From an uncultured Mailhella sp. (GTDB lineage: Bacteria > Desulfobacterota > Desulfovibrionia > Desulfovibrionales > Desulfovibrionaceae), in assembly GCA_910579055.1 (NCBI GenBank), contig CAJTSU010000016.1, forward strand, positions 1 to 33,987: a stretch of DNA of 33,987 nucleotides. Direction: 5' to 3'. Below, piece by piece: positions 6,884 through 15,214 of this stretch. Under the pieces are notes generated by a model. That model was not told the DNA's origin and ran no database searches. It was given only the letters and a program-made list of their open reading frames with translations. The translations under genes were made by a program, and so were the position numbers. Every line of letters begins with the position of its first letter. The stretch's first letter is position 1.

Positions 6884-8992
6884 ATGACCACAGCGACGAA
6901 GACGGTGAACAGGAGCGGACGAGTGGCGCTGCTTCTGGCCGCTTGCCTCATGGCGGGAGTTTTGGCCGTGACCTGGGTGGTTTGCGGCGTACGCTATGAA
7001 AAGGCCCGGAAGGATATTCTGGACGCCCGTCGTGCGGAGATGGGGTCCTGGGTGTCCGGCACGCGCGAGGCCGTCGAGCTTTGGGCAGACGGGGCGGAAA
7101 AGTTGGTGCAGCGGATCAGCTCGTCCGAGCTGTATCGCATGTTCGCTCAGGATGTGCAATCCCTGGGCAGTCAGGTAGAAGGTTCAATCAACGAGGCTGA
7201 CCGCAAGGGTGTGGCCTTGCCGGAAGACGCTGCTTCTCTGGCCGAACAGGTGCCCTTCATGCGCGGGGCGTTGCTGGATTTCATGAATTATAACGGACTG
7301 TCCGATATGCGCATCGTCAACGGCAAGGGGCAAACGCTGCTGTCGGCCATGATGCAGCCTGCGCCTCTGGACGGAGAGGCCGCCGGCCTTGTCGGGCGGG
7401 CTGTGGGGAAGCACGAGTTTTTGTTCGGTTCCGTGCGCGCCGGGCAGAATGGACAGCAGCTTGACGTGGCGGATCCCATGTCGGCATTTCTGGCCGGAGG
7501 CGAAGAGGGCAAGACCGTGGCCGCCGTGTTTGCCCGTATTCCGGTGACGGGCAAGCTGGCCCAGTTTTTGGCCCGCGACCGGCAGGACGATGCCGGCCGT
7601 CCCTGGTTGCTTCAGCGTGCCGGAGACGGCTGGAACGTCCTTGGGGTGGACGCCGCGTCTTCCGACCCGGCTCTAACCCTGCCTCTGGATGACGCCGGAA
7701 ATCTGGAATTCGGCCGCCGTACCAGCGTGGACGGCAAAAGTATCGTATATTCTCTCGGGACGCAGGTGTCCGGCCTGGAATGGGAAATTGTTCTGGAAAC
7801 GCCGGCGGCTGTGGTTGACGCGCGCCTGCGCGGCATGGCCTGGATGATTTACGGTATCGGCGCGCTGGCTGCTGTGGGTGTGGTACTGGTTGCCGCGCTG
7901 TTATGGTGGATTCTGATCAGCCGCAGAAACGAAGCTCTGGCCCGGCATTTCCAGCAGCTGTATACGGTCATTGATCAGCAGAAGCGCCTTCTGGACAGCG
8001 TGAATGCCTCGCTGGAAGTGGGGCTGGCCATGTTCGATGCCGACGGCATGGTACAGGTATCCAATCGCGTGTTCTCCAGGATGACCACGAACGAGGAGGA
8101 GAATGCAGGCGGCACGGACTCCGGTGCAGGCGGTGTGTCCGATGCCACAGGGCGCACCCTGCTCAGCCTTTTTGACGTAAGGACGGGAGCTTCTCTGGTG
8201 GACGCCGTGCGCAAAGTGCTGGACTCCGGCAAGGCCGACACCATCGAGGTGCGCATACACGAAGGAGAGACGGCCGAGCGCTTGTTCCGAGTCAGCCTTT
8301 TTCCGCCGTACCTTCAGGAAGAGAGCGCCGTGACGGAGGCCAAACCCGGTGTGGTGGCCATTTTTCAGGATATCACCGAGTTCCGGCGTAACAGTGAACG
8401 CCGGCAGCGGCAGCAGGCCAATATCATTCTGGCGCTGGTACGGGCCATTGAAAGCGTGGATCCCTATCTGGCCGGGCATTCGCAGAAGGTTGCCGCGCTT
8501 GCTGATCAGGTGGGTGGCGCGCTGGGCATGGCCGGGCCTGCCAGGGAAGGTTTGCGCACCGCCGCCGCGCTTTCGCAAATCGGCAAGCTGTTCATCCCGC
8601 GCAACCTGCTGCACAAGACCGGACAACTGACGCCTGAAGAACGCGCGGAAATCATGCGCGCTCCGGAATATGCTTATGAGCTGCTGAAAGATATTGATTT
8701 CGGTCAACCCGTGGCAGAGGCTGTGCATGATATGTTTGAAAAGCTGGATGGAAGCGGGTATCCGCGCGGGTTGTCCGCAAACAGCATTGCGCCGGCTCCG
8801 CGCGTACTGGGCGTGGTGAATACCTTCTGCGCCATGGTCAGCCCGCGTTCCCACCGCGAAGGACTGCGTTATGAAGATGCCATGACCAGACTGCGGGACG
8901 ACCCGAGCGTGGATTCTGCGGTTGTAGAGGCGCTGGACGCGGTACTGCGGACTCCGGAAGGCATGAGTTCGATTATGGGGAAGGCTCTGTAG
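6884..8992 (+). CDS. Membrane sensor with PAS-like region and degenerate HD-GYP domain
   Basis: 702 residues from the ATG at 6884 (GGAG six bases upstream; an ATG at 6866 has no such site). Transmembrane segments at about 10-35 and 317-346 enclose a periplasmic domain of about 280 residues. A PAS-like region spans about 355-505 and an HD-GYP domain about 513-702. The GYP loop is intact (DGSGYP, 622-627), but the HD pair is S564-Q565 (AALSQIGK), the His usual before the helical insert is Ala (MRAPEYAYELL), the HH pair is Met-Phe (MFEKLDGSGYP), and the late Asp is Asn (VVNTFCAM). Almost all metal ligands are missing, so c-di-GMP hydrolysis is unlikely and a binding or signalling role is more likely. 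Position after lapG suggests it does the job of LapD, which is a different (GGDEF-EAL) architecture. 158 bp separate the two genes. Confidence 0.85.
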   Translation: MTTATKTVNRSGRVALLLAACLMAGVLAVTWVVCGVRYEKARKDILDARRAEMGSWVSGTREAVELWADGAEKLVQRISSSELYRMFAQDVQSLGSQVEGSINEADRKGVALPEDAASLAEQVPFMRGALLDFMNYNGLSDMRIVNGKGQTLLSAMMQPAPLDGEAAGLVGRAVGKHEFLFGSVRAGQNGQQLDVADPMSAFLAGGEEGKTVAAVFARIPVTGKLAQFLARDRQDDAGRPWLLQRAGDGWNVLGVDAASSDPALTLPLDDAGNLEFGRRTSVDGKSIVYSLGTQVSGLEWEIVLETPAAVVDARLRGMAWMIYGIGALAAVGVVLVAALLWWILISRRNEALARHFQQLYTVIDQQKRLLDSVNASLEVGLAMFDADGMVQVSNRVFSRMTTNEEENAGGTDSGAGGVSDATGRTLLSLFDVRTGASLVDAVRKVLDSGKADTIEVRIHEGETAERLFRVSLFPPYLQEESAVTEAKPGVVAIFQDITEFRRNSERRQRQQANIILALVRAIESVDPYLAGHSQKVAALADQVGGALGMAGPAREGLRTAAALSQIGKLFIPRNLLHKTGQLTPEERAEIMRAPEYAYELLKDIDFGQPVAEAVHDMFEKLDGSGYPRGLSANSIAPAPRVLGVVNTFCAMVSPRSHREGLRYEDAMTRLRDDPSVDSAVVEALDAVLRTPEGMSSIMGKAL

Positions 8993-9056
8993 CAGAATAG
9001 TGCCGCTGGCGCTGTGCGTGACGTGTGGCTTTGCCGCGGCATGGACGGCAGCGGAT

Positions 9057-9096
9057 GTTGCCGCAAAGCGGCCCGTGTTCCACACGGGCGAAAGGC
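9057..9096 (+). repeat. Dispersed repeat R2, copy 1
   Basis: GTTGCCGCAAAG followed by CCCGTGTTCCACACGGGCGA, itself a small hairpin. The same pair of blocks recurs at 33807-33849. The surrounding 8993-9186 gap, between two convergent genes, is full of short hairpins and holds no gene I can support. Confidence 0.6.
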
Positions 9097-9186
9097 ATGT
9101 ATCCACGGCCGGTTCGCTTGCGCCGGGCTCCACTCCCGGCGGCGCGGCCGCAAAAATTCTTTGAGCGTGTAAACAACGAAAGCGTG

Positions 9187-10866
9187 CTACGCCGGTTTCA
9201 GTTTTTCTTCCAGGGTGGGGTCAATATCGGTTCGGAATGCGCCTTCACTGCGGTCGATACGCACCATGCCGGGAGCGGCCCCTTTCATCGGGTGAATATA
9301 GCGGGCGAGGGAATATTGGATTTCCGCTCCGGCCTCGTCTTTCAGGCGGCTTTTCAGTGCGGCCAGCGCCCCTGCCTCGCGCAGGGTGCGCTCCGGCACT
9401 TCCTGCCCGGCGTGATCGCGGCGGATGATCACATGGGCGCTGGGGCCGTCCGCCGTATGCAGCCAGTAGTCGTGGGGGGCGGCCAGTTTGAGGGCCAGTG
9501 CGTTGCCTCTGGTGTCTCTCCCGCGCAGGATCAAAAATCCGTCGCTGCTGCGAAAGGCCTGCACCTGTTTGGGGAGTTGGGCGGAAAAACGAGAGGGCTT
9601 GCCGCTTGTGGCCGCTTCTTCCTTTTCCGCCACCCGTGCGGCCTTGCCGGACAGGACGCCGGGGGTGCCCTTGAGTGCTCCACCTCCATGATGGGCCGGA
9701 GCAGCCGGGCCTGCTCCGCTGAGACTGGCGGCACTGCGCAGTATGGCATCGGCGGCGGCATTTTTTTCCGCTTGAATTGCGGCTCGCCGCCGGTTCAGAT
9801 GTTCAAGCCCGCGTTTCCCCCGTGCGGCCTGGTGAAAAAGAGCGCTCATATTTTCGCGCACGGTCAGGCGAGGATCAAGCTTGAGTTCGCGGATGCCCTG
9901 TTCCGTTTCCAGTGTGACGGCAGAGGCCTTTTCTTCCTGCGCAAAGCGGTACAGCTGGGACTGGAGCAGCAGGGCGTCCTTCTGCCGGTCGCGCATGCCG
10001 TTCAGCCGCGCTTCTTCCCCATCCAGCTTTTCCAGCAGGCGGGACAGGCGTCTGACTTCCGCCTCATACGGGCGGGCGGCTTCCTGCCGGGCCTTTTCGC
10101 CGACGTTGCGGTACACGCTTCGTTCTCCGGCCAGAGCCAGCGCGGCCAGCGGGTCGTCCCACACGCGTTCCGTCCATGTACGTTCCCCGGTTCCGGCGAG
10201 TTTCGCCAGTCGGGCGGGGGGAAGGGGCCAGGCCGAGATTTCCAGCGGGCCGGCGCTGTTTTCATACATAAAAACATCGCCTCCGCCGAATTGCAGATCC
10301 GCCAGCAGCGCGGCGGCGTCCGCATCATCGAGCAGGGGGAGCGTACGCCGAAGCGCCGGAGTAATCACCGGCCATTCCCGCCACTCCTCGCCTTCGCACA
10401 GTTCCCGCAGGGACGCGCAAGGTTCGGGCCAGCGTGGTTCCTCAAAGGCGGGAGGCGCTTCAAACAGAAGGCGGGGGCCTTCGCGCAGATCCAGCAGCAG
10501 CCAGAGAGGGCCGTCGTCTCCTTCAACCTCAAGATACAGACGGCGCTCGGTCCAGTGCGCAGACGCGGAGCGGATGCGATGATCGTAAAGATGTTTGCGC
10601 AGACGCATGATCTGCGCCGGAGGGTGGGCATTGACGGTCAGCTTATGTTCACTGACAAAGAGCAGGGGAGATTTGCGTTCCGCCCGCAGGACAAGATGGC
10701 GTTTTTTTGCGGCCCGTTCACAGGAGGGGGAAGAAGAGAGAAAAGAAGTTCCGTAGAGGCCGAAAACAGTGACGCCCTGCCCCGGCTGGTAAATTTTTTC
10801 CAGTCTGATCCCGAGAAGGGTGGGAAGCAGGGCGTCACAAAAACGCCGGAAAAGGTGGGCGTCCAT
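9187..10866 (-). CDS. rqcH: NFACT-family ribosome quality-control protein (RqcH-like)
   Basis: 559 residues. Bacterial NFACT proteins bind the peptidyl-tRNA on stalled 50S subunits and recruit tRNA-Ala to add C-terminal alanine tails that mark the nascent chain for degradation; older annotation calls them fibronectin-binding proteins. Visible are the NFACT-N domain with MRLRKHLYDHRI at 87-98, Arg/Glu-rich helical middle regions (about 260-300 and 345-385) and the NFACT-R domain from about 430, with DYWLHTADGPSAHVIIR. Length is normal. No convincing ribosome site precedes ATG 10866. It starts 18 bp after dksA on the same strand, so it is likely co-transcribed with it and translated by coupling. 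Alanine tailing is inferred from the family. Confidence 0.87.
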   Translation of the reverse strand: MDAHLFRRFCDALLPTLLGIRLEKIYQPGQGVTVFGLYGTSFLSSSPSCERAAKKRHLVLRAERKSPLLFVSEHKLTVNAHPPAQIMRLRKHLYDHRIRSASAHWTERRLYLEVEGDDGPLWLLLDLREGPRLLFEAPPAFEEPRWPEPCASLRELCEGEEWREWPVITPALRRTLPLLDDADAAALLADLQFGGGDVFMYENSAGPLEISAWPLPPARLAKLAGTGERTWTERVWDDPLAALALAGERSVYRNVGEKARQEAARPYEAEVRRLSRLLEKLDGEEARLNGMRDRQKDALLLQSQLYRFAQEEKASAVTLETEQGIRELKLDPRLTVRENMSALFHQAARGKRGLEHLNRRRAAIQAEKNAAADAILRSAASLSGAGPAAPAHHGGGALKGTPGVLSGKAARVAEKEEAATSGKPSRFSAQLPKQVQAFRSSDGFLILRGRDTRGNALALKLAAPHDYWLHTADGPSAHVIIRRDHAGQEVPERTLREAGALAALKSRLKDEAGAEIQYSLARYIHPMKGAAPGMVRIDRSEGAFRTDIDPTLEEKLKPA

Positions 10867-10884
10867 AAGATTGAAGCCGGAGCG

Positions 10885-11247
10885 TCAGCTGCCCTGCACG
10901 TCTTCGCCTTCTTCCTGGCGAGCCTTGCAGTTGACGCACAACGTGGTGACGGGGCGCGCCTTGAGGCGGGGGACGCCGATTTCTTCCCCACATTCCTCAC
11001 AAATGCCGAATTCCCCGTCATCAATACGGGTCAGGGCCTCCTGAATTTTATGAATCAGCCGACGTTCCCGATCCCGAATGCGCAGGGTAAAGGCGCGATC
11101 GGATTCGGCGGTGGCGCGATCGGCGGGATCGGCAAAAGACGACGGAGATTCATTGAGTTCCTCAAGCGTCAATTCGCCCTTGTTCTGGGCGTCCGTCAGC
11201 ATCTGCTGGAGCAGATTGCGGAAATAGGCGATTTCGTCAGCGGTCAA
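10885..11247 (-). CDS. dksA: DksA/TraR-family RNA polymerase-binding regulator
   Basis: 120 residues. DksA enters the RNA polymerase secondary channel and, with ppGpp, adjusts rRNA and amino-acid gene transcription. The coiled-coil tip motif DxxDxA is present as DPADRA (40-45), and the C4 zinc finger is C83, C86, C104, C107 (CEECG and CVNCK). Translation starts at TTG 11247; the strong AGGAGG site four bases upstream decides this start. It is the first gene of a dksA-rqcH unit, with a good promoter 57 bp upstream. At 120 residues it is slightly shorter than enterobacterial DksA (151), as is usual for this group. Confidence 0.9.
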   Translation of the reverse strand: MTADEIAYFRNLLQQMLTDAQNKGELTLEELNESPSSFADPADRATAESDRAFTLRIRDRERRLIHKIQEALTRIDDGEFGICEECGEEIGVPRLKARPVTTLCVNCKARQEEGEDVQGS

Positions 11248-11303
11248 GAATCCTCCTCGCCGGGAAACCCGGCTATGGACTTACCAAAATTATATGGGGG
11301 AGC

Positions 11304-11332
11304 AATATACCGGAGAAGAATCAACCTGTAAA
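11304..11332 (-). promoter_or_regulatory. Promoter of dksA-rqcH
   Basis: Minus strand: -35 TTTACA (11327-11332), 17-bp spacer, -10 TATATT (11304-11309). A further minus-strand TATAAT occurs at 11359-11364 without a matching -35. Both lie in an AT-rich stretch distinct from the GC-rich DNA around it. Confidence 0.6.
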
Positions 11333-11431
11333 GTCATGATAAATAAAAGCTTTGCTCTATTATAGCGTAATATTGGGAATAACCTTGACCGCGCGAAGGC
11401 GCAAGCGATCCGGCCGTGGCTGCATGCCTTT

Positions 11432-11451
11432 GCGGCAACGGATGTTGCCGC
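11432..11451. repeat. Hairpin in the gap between the HAD gene and dksA
   Basis: GCGGCAAC and GTTGCCGC with a GGAT loop, followed by TCACGCACAGCGC. That last block occurs in reverse complement at about 9007-9021, and GCGGATGTTGCCGC there resembles this hairpin, so it belongs to the same dispersed-repeat pool. It has no T tract. Confidence 0.5.
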
Positions 11452-11493
11452 TCACGCACAGCGCTATCAACATGGTGCTGTATTGAACTTTTG

Positions 11494-12225
11494 TTAGAAT
11501 TTCCCCGCGCGGGCCGGATCATGCCCTGTCAGGTCAAGGGCTGTTTCCAGCTCCGCGAAGTCCGCGCAAAAACCGGGTGTGTCAAGATGGGGGTTGCGGT
11601 AGGGCAGGAAGGGAATGCCCGCGCCTGCCGCCGCATCTCTGTCGGTGGAGCTGTCGCCGACGAACAGCGTTTCATGTGCGGAAAGGCCCCATTCGCGCAG
11701 TATCTGAAAAGCGCCGTCCGGGTCGGGCTTGGGCAGAGCCCGCGCCACGGTGACGACAGGGTTGAAAAAGCCTTCAAAGCGGCAGTTTGCGATCACGTCG
11801 CCCATGCCGTCGCGGCGGTTGGTGTGCACTCCCATGCGGATGCCGAGAGCGCGGCAATGTTCCAGCAGTGCATGAATGCCTTCCGAGGGGCGGAGCATGG
11901 GCACAATGTCACGCCGGTAGGAGATGCGGCTGGTCACTTCGCGCAGGGCGGGCATGAGCGGAGCGGGGATAATGGCCTCAATCGCCTGTTGGGCCGTGCT
12001 CATCTGGACATAGTGTTCCTGTTCCGGCGTAAGAAGAGGAAGGCCAAGTTCGCGCCGGAGCAGGTTGTAGTAATGGATGTTTGCGGCTGCGGAGTCGATG
12101 ATGACGCCGTCGCAATCAAAAATAACGCCCCTGGGGCGGCCGCCGCAGACGCCGGCAATCCAGGCGGCGAGTTCGTCTGCACGGAAGGCTTTACTGCCTG
12201 CTTCAGCATTTGGGATCATAGGCAT
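11494..12225 (-). CDS. HAD-superfamily phosphatase, phosphoglycolate phosphatase-like
   Basis: 243 residues. The four HAD motifs are visible: motif I FDCDGVIIDS (nucleophile and acid/base Asp), motif II HTN in GVHTNRRDG, motif III Lys in ALPKPDPDGAF, and motif IV GDSSTDRDAAAGAG. An alpha-helical cap lies between motifs I and II, as in subfamily IA enzymes such as Gph and beta-phosphoglucomutase. The substrate cannot be told from sequence. The first ATG (12225) and one two codons later (12219) are both possible; GGA lies a better distance from the second. It is separated from genes on either side by repeat-rich gaps of about 250 bp, so it is probably transcribed alone. Confidence 0.85.
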   Translation of the reverse strand: MPMIPNAEAGSKAFRADELAAWIAGVCGGRPRGVIFDCDGVIIDSAAANIHYYNLLRRELGLPLLTPEQEHYVQMSTAQQAIEAIIPAPLMPALREVTSRISYRRDIVPMLRPSEGIHALLEHCRALGIRMGVHTNRRDGMGDVIANCRFEGFFNPVVTVARALPKPDPDGAFQILREWGLSAHETLFVGDSSTDRDAAAGAGIPFLPYRNPHLDTPGFCADFAELETALDLTGHDPARAGKF

Positions 12226-12478
12226 TCCGAAGGGTTGGTGGTGTAGATCAACGCTCTGTTGCGGAAATGGTGTTGAACATATCCTTGACCGCCGGAGGCG
12301 CGAGCGTAGCGAGCTGTGGAAGACAAGCCGAAGGCCGCGCAGCGTTGCCGTCAGCGAGTCTTCGAGCGCGACGCCCCCGCCGCATGGTCATGCGGCATGG
12401 GGGGGGCACGGAGTGCGAGCGTAGCGTTTTCCGCACAAAACGCAAGCGAGAGCGAGTATCGGCAACGCCAGGCTCACG
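12226..12478. other. Repeat-rich intergenic gap
   Basis: No gene seen. It contains a perfect 8-bp hairpin (GCCGCATG, GT loop, CATGCGGC at about 12380-12397) and several copies of GAGCGTAGCG-like words (about 12302, 12418). TGTTGCGGAAATGGTGTTGA at 12253-12272 resembles TGTTGCGAAATCGTGTTGA at 18587-18605. Confidence 0.5.
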
Positions 12479-13351
12479 CTAACGCGTGGGGCACAGAAAG
12501 GTCAGGACGGGATCGTCCTCACGTTTCATGGCGGGTGCGGAAATACGGGTCAGACCATGAATCTGGCCGGGAACTGCGGAAAGCTGCGCGCGCAGGACGG
12601 AAAACCCGTTATCGGGCGCTTCCGCCGTCTGTTTCGCCGCGAGAGCAGGAAGGCGTTTTGCGGGGGAAATGCTTTCCAACGCGTCGGCCATGTCTCTATC
12701 CAGAACAAGAAACCGCAAATTGCATTCCTGGATTTCTCTGTCCAGCAGAGTGACAGCGGCCTCCAGCACGGCACGCCATGCTGTGGCAGTCGGGCGCTCG
12801 GCACGGTTTGAAATGTGGGGAGACGGGGCAGGGAATCCATCGCCGAGCAGACCGGCGAGCCTGCTTTGTTGCCGCGCCACGCTGCGGGTCAGTTCCGCCA
12901 GTTCCAGAGCCTGTTGTTCCTGCAGCCACGCCAGAAGCAGAGCGCGCTGGGCGTATTCCTGCTTCTGGCGCACGACAGATGGCGTGGCGGGAGAAGTTTC
13001 CCTGGAGGAAGAGGGGGCGTGCTCCGCCAGGCGGGCCAGCGCATCCTGTTCCGCCGGGCTGAGAACAGCATCGGAAGGCAGAAGGCTCTGCGCGGCCAGC
13101 GGCGTAAGCGCCAACCCGCGCGCTCCGTCGCGAGCGCTTTGTTCGAAGTCGGCCAGGCAGGCCGCCGCCTGAGCGGCAGACCACGGCAGTACGGGCGCAT
13201 AGGCGTTGTCGGGCTTGCCGGGCAGGCCGGGCCACAGGGTGTGTATGCCTTCCGGCACATGCAGCCCCAGGGCGCGGGCATCTTCTTCAACAAGGGCGGG
13301 ATGAAGGTGCGGCAACGCGATGACAAGCGCGGCGGAAGATCTGTGCGGCAT
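12479..13351 (-). CDS. Uncharacterised 290-residue protein
   Basis: I do not recognise this family. The frame is well supported: GGAG six bases before ATG 13351, and codon use like its neighbours. No signal peptide or clear membrane segment is seen. The protein is rich in Ala, Leu, Gln and Arg, with long predicted helices around 135-175 (QEQQALELAELTRSVARQQS) and 185-215 (LEAAVTLLDREIQE), suggesting a coiled coil. The end LTRISAPAMKREDDPVLTFLCPTR looks ordered. The flanking gaps are long, so nothing around it hints at function. Confidence 0.65.
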   Translation of the reverse strand: MPHRSSAALVIALPHLHPALVEEDARALGLHVPEGIHTLWPGLPGKPDNAYAPVLPWSAAQAAACLADFEQSARDGARGLALTPLAAQSLLPSDAVLSPAEQDALARLAEHAPSSSRETSPATPSVVRQKQEYAQRALLLAWLQEQQALELAELTRSVARQQSRLAGLLGDGFPAPSPHISNRAERPTATAWRAVLEAAVTLLDREIQECNLRFLVLDRDMADALESISPAKRLPALAAKQTAEAPDNGFSVLRAQLSAVPGQIHGLTRISAPAMKREDDPVLTFLCPTR

Positions 13352-13503
13352 AAAGGGCTCCGGGATGACGCGGATATACGGCGGGTATGGGTATGACGCG
13401 GCGGGGTGAAGCGGGCGCGGTACATGTGAACGCCAGTATACGTATTCGCTTCGGTTTGGGCAATGCGGCGCGCAGGAGTCCGGGACAGGGAAATCGTGGG
13501 AAC

Positions 13504-13532
13504 TTGATGTTTCGACGCGCTCTGTCTATACT
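13504..13532 (+). promoter_or_regulatory. Promoter of glnH
   Basis: -35 TTGATG (13504-13509), 17-bp spacer, -10 TATACT (13527-13532), on the plus strand, about 100 bp upstream of the glnH start. This leaves a leader of roughly 90 nt containing a GCCGCTGCCGAACGGCAGCG hairpin before the ribosome site. The rest of 13352-13630 holds no gene. Confidence 0.65.
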
Positions 13533-13630
13533 TTCAATTTAGGCTTGCAGGAACGGCGCGCGTGCGCCCTGCCCGAGAAGCCGGTCATTCTGCCGCTGCC
13601 GAACGGCAGCGTCGTTTCCCGGAGTGTCCC

Positions 13631-14389
13631 ATGAAACGTATTTCTTCTTTGGCCGTCGCCCTGGCGCTGGCGCTTGGTCTGTCCGGCGCGGCTTTTGCCG
13701 CGCCTCTGGTCGTGGCTCACGACACCAACTTCAAGCCTTTCGAGTTCAAGGACGAAAGCGGCAAGTACACCGGCTTTGACATTGAACTGTGGGATGCGCT
13801 GGCCAAGCGCGCCGGGCTTGAGTACAAGTTCCAGCCCATGGATTTCAACGGGATCATCCCCGGCCTTCAGACCGGCAACATTGACGCCGCCGTGGCCGCC
13901 ATGACCATCAGCCCCCAGCGCCTGGAAGTGGTGGACATGTCCGAGCCCTATTACGATACCGGCATCATGATCGCCGTACGCGCGGAAGACGCGGACAAGG
14001 TGAAGAGCCTGGATGATCTGGCGGGCAAGGTCATTGCCACCAAGACCGGCACGTCTTCCGCCGACTATATCCGCACCAAGTTCGCGGGCAAGGCCAAGGA
14101 AGTGAAGCTGTTCCCCAACAACGACAACATGTACCTTGAATTGCTCAGCGGCGGCGCGGACGGCGTGTTCTTTGACGAATCCGTGGTGCGTGACTTTGCC
14201 AAGGCTTCCGAAGGCAAGATTCTTGTGGTCGGCCCTCTGTATGAAGGCCAGTCTTATGGCGTGGGCTTCCCCAAGGACAGCAAGATTGTCGGCCCCATTA
14301 ACGAAGCGCTCAAGGCCATGAAGGCCGACGGCAGTTACAAGGCGTTGTATGTCAAGTGGTTCGGCTCTGAACCCGTGACGAAGCAGTGA
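13631..14389 (+). CDS. glnH: Glutamine/polar amino acid ABC transporter, periplasmic binding protein
   Basis: 252 residues. A Sec signal peptide with cleavage probably after AAFA (about residue 23) makes it periplasmic. The mature part follows GlnH closely: LVVAHDTNFKPFEF, YTGFDIELWDALAKR, PMDFNGIIPGLQTGNIDAAVAAMTI, KTGTSSADY, and the C-terminal YVKWFGSEP. It would deliver glutamine or a similar polar amino acid to the membrane permease. ATG 13631 has GGAG six bases upstream; the longer frame is only leader. The permease gene follows after 138 bp containing a GC-rich hairpin (about 14398-14434), which could lower downstream expression relative to the binding protein. Substrate is inferred from similarity. 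Confidence 0.9.
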   Translation: MKRISSLAVALALALGLSGAAFAAPLVVAHDTNFKPFEFKDESGKYTGFDIELWDALAKRAGLEYKFQPMDFNGIIPGLQTGNIDAAVAAMTISPQRLEVVDMSEPYYDTGIMIAVRAEDADKVKSLDDLAGKVIATKTGTSSADYIRTKFAGKAKEVKLFPNNDNMYLELLSGGADGVFFDESVVRDFAKASEGKILVVGPLYEGQSYGVGFPKDSKIVGPINEALKAMKADGSYKALYVKWFGSEPVTKQ

Positions 14390-14397
14390 TTGTTCCG

Positions 14398-14434
14398 CCG
14401 CCCCGCTTCCGTACAAAAAGGGAGGGGGCGGCGT
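14398..14434 (+). promoter_or_regulatory. Hairpin between glnH and glnP
   Basis: CGCCGCCCC and GGGGCGGCG pair around a 20-nt loop, with no T tract after it. In transport operons, such structures often protect the upstream binding-protein mRNA or reduce read-through; that role here is inference. Confidence 0.45.
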
Positions 14435-14527
14435 GAAGCTCCTGCGCAGTCGTGAAAGCTGCGGGCCGGAACATAGGGTTCCGCCGGCAACTACCTTTGA
14501 GTCCACTATACGTTACAGGCGGTGCCA

Positions 14528-15214
14528 ATGGCCTTTAATTTCCGTCCCGAAGTCATTGTCGAATCCCTGCCGCTGCTGGTGAAAGGGCTGGAAATGACCC
14601 TGTTGATTACTGTGGGAGGGCTGGCTCTCGGGCTGATCCTCGGCGTGATGACGGGGTTGATCAACACGGGACGCAATCGCGCCCTGCGGGCTGTGGCCGT
14701 GGGGTATATTGAGCTGATACGCGGCACGCCGCTTATTGTTCAGGTCATGTTTCTGTATTTCGGTCTGCCGCTTGCGCTGGGCATGCGAATTCCGCCTTTG
14801 ACGGCGGGAATTGTCGCCATCGGCATCAACGCCGGGGCCTATATTGCCGAAATTGTGCGCGGTGCGATTTTGTCCATTGATGCCGGGCAGTCGGAAGCCG
14901 CGCGCTCCACCGGGCTCAGCGCGGCACAAACCATGTTTTACGTCATCTGGCCGCAGGCCTTCCGGCGCATGATCCCCCCGCTGGGGAACCAGTTTATCAT
15001 TTCCCTCAAGGATACTTCGTTGCTCACGGTTATCGGTGTGGCCGAACTGACCAGGCAGGGGCAGGAAATCGTGGCCATTAACTTCCGTTCCTTTGAAGTG
15101 TGGCTGGCCGTGGCGATTCTTTATCTTGTGGTGACGCTTTCCCTGTCCTGGGTACTGCGCCGTATAGAACGCCGCCTGACCTCCCGCGTGGTGCGCAGAA
15201 GCCACGCGCACTAG
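14528..15214 (+). CDS. glnP: Glutamine-type ABC transporter permease
   Basis: 228 residues. An inner-membrane His/Glu/Gln-type permease with five hydrophobic segments (for example MTLLITVGGLALGLILGV and VWLAVAILYLVVTLSLSW). The EAA loop that contacts the ATPase is EAARSTGLSAAQTMFYVIWPQA-like, around residues 133-160, and IELIRGTPLIVQVMFLYFGLP is characteristic of GlnP. ATG 14528 has AGGCGG five bases upstream; GTG 14522 is less likely. No ATPase gene (glnQ) follows, although glnHPQ is the usual order: after the stop codon comes a dispersed repeat and then a convergent gene. The ATPase must be encoded elsewhere or be shared. Confidence 0.9.
   Translation: MAFNFRPEVIVESLPLLVKGLEMTLLITVGGLALGLILGVMTGLINTGRNRALRAVAVGYIELIRGTPLIVQVMFLYFGLPLALGMRIPPLTAGIVAIGINAGAYIAEIVRGAILSIDAGQSEAARSTGLSAAQTMFYVIWPQAFRRMIPPLGNQFIISLKDTSLLTVIGVAELTRQGQEIVAINFRSFEVWLAVAILYLVVTLSLSWVLRRIERRLTSRVVRRSHAH

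Noticed and set aside
9025..11331. Plus-strand open frame of 768 codons
   Set aside because: It lies opposite the NFACT and dksA genes, which have clear motifs. Its translation is His/Gly/Arg/Phe-rich without any domain, as expected for the complement of GC-rich genes.
13526..14506. Minus-strand frame of 326 codons opposite glnH
   Set aside because: glnH on the plus strand matches its family along the whole length with a promoter and ribosome site; the reverse frame is a shadow.
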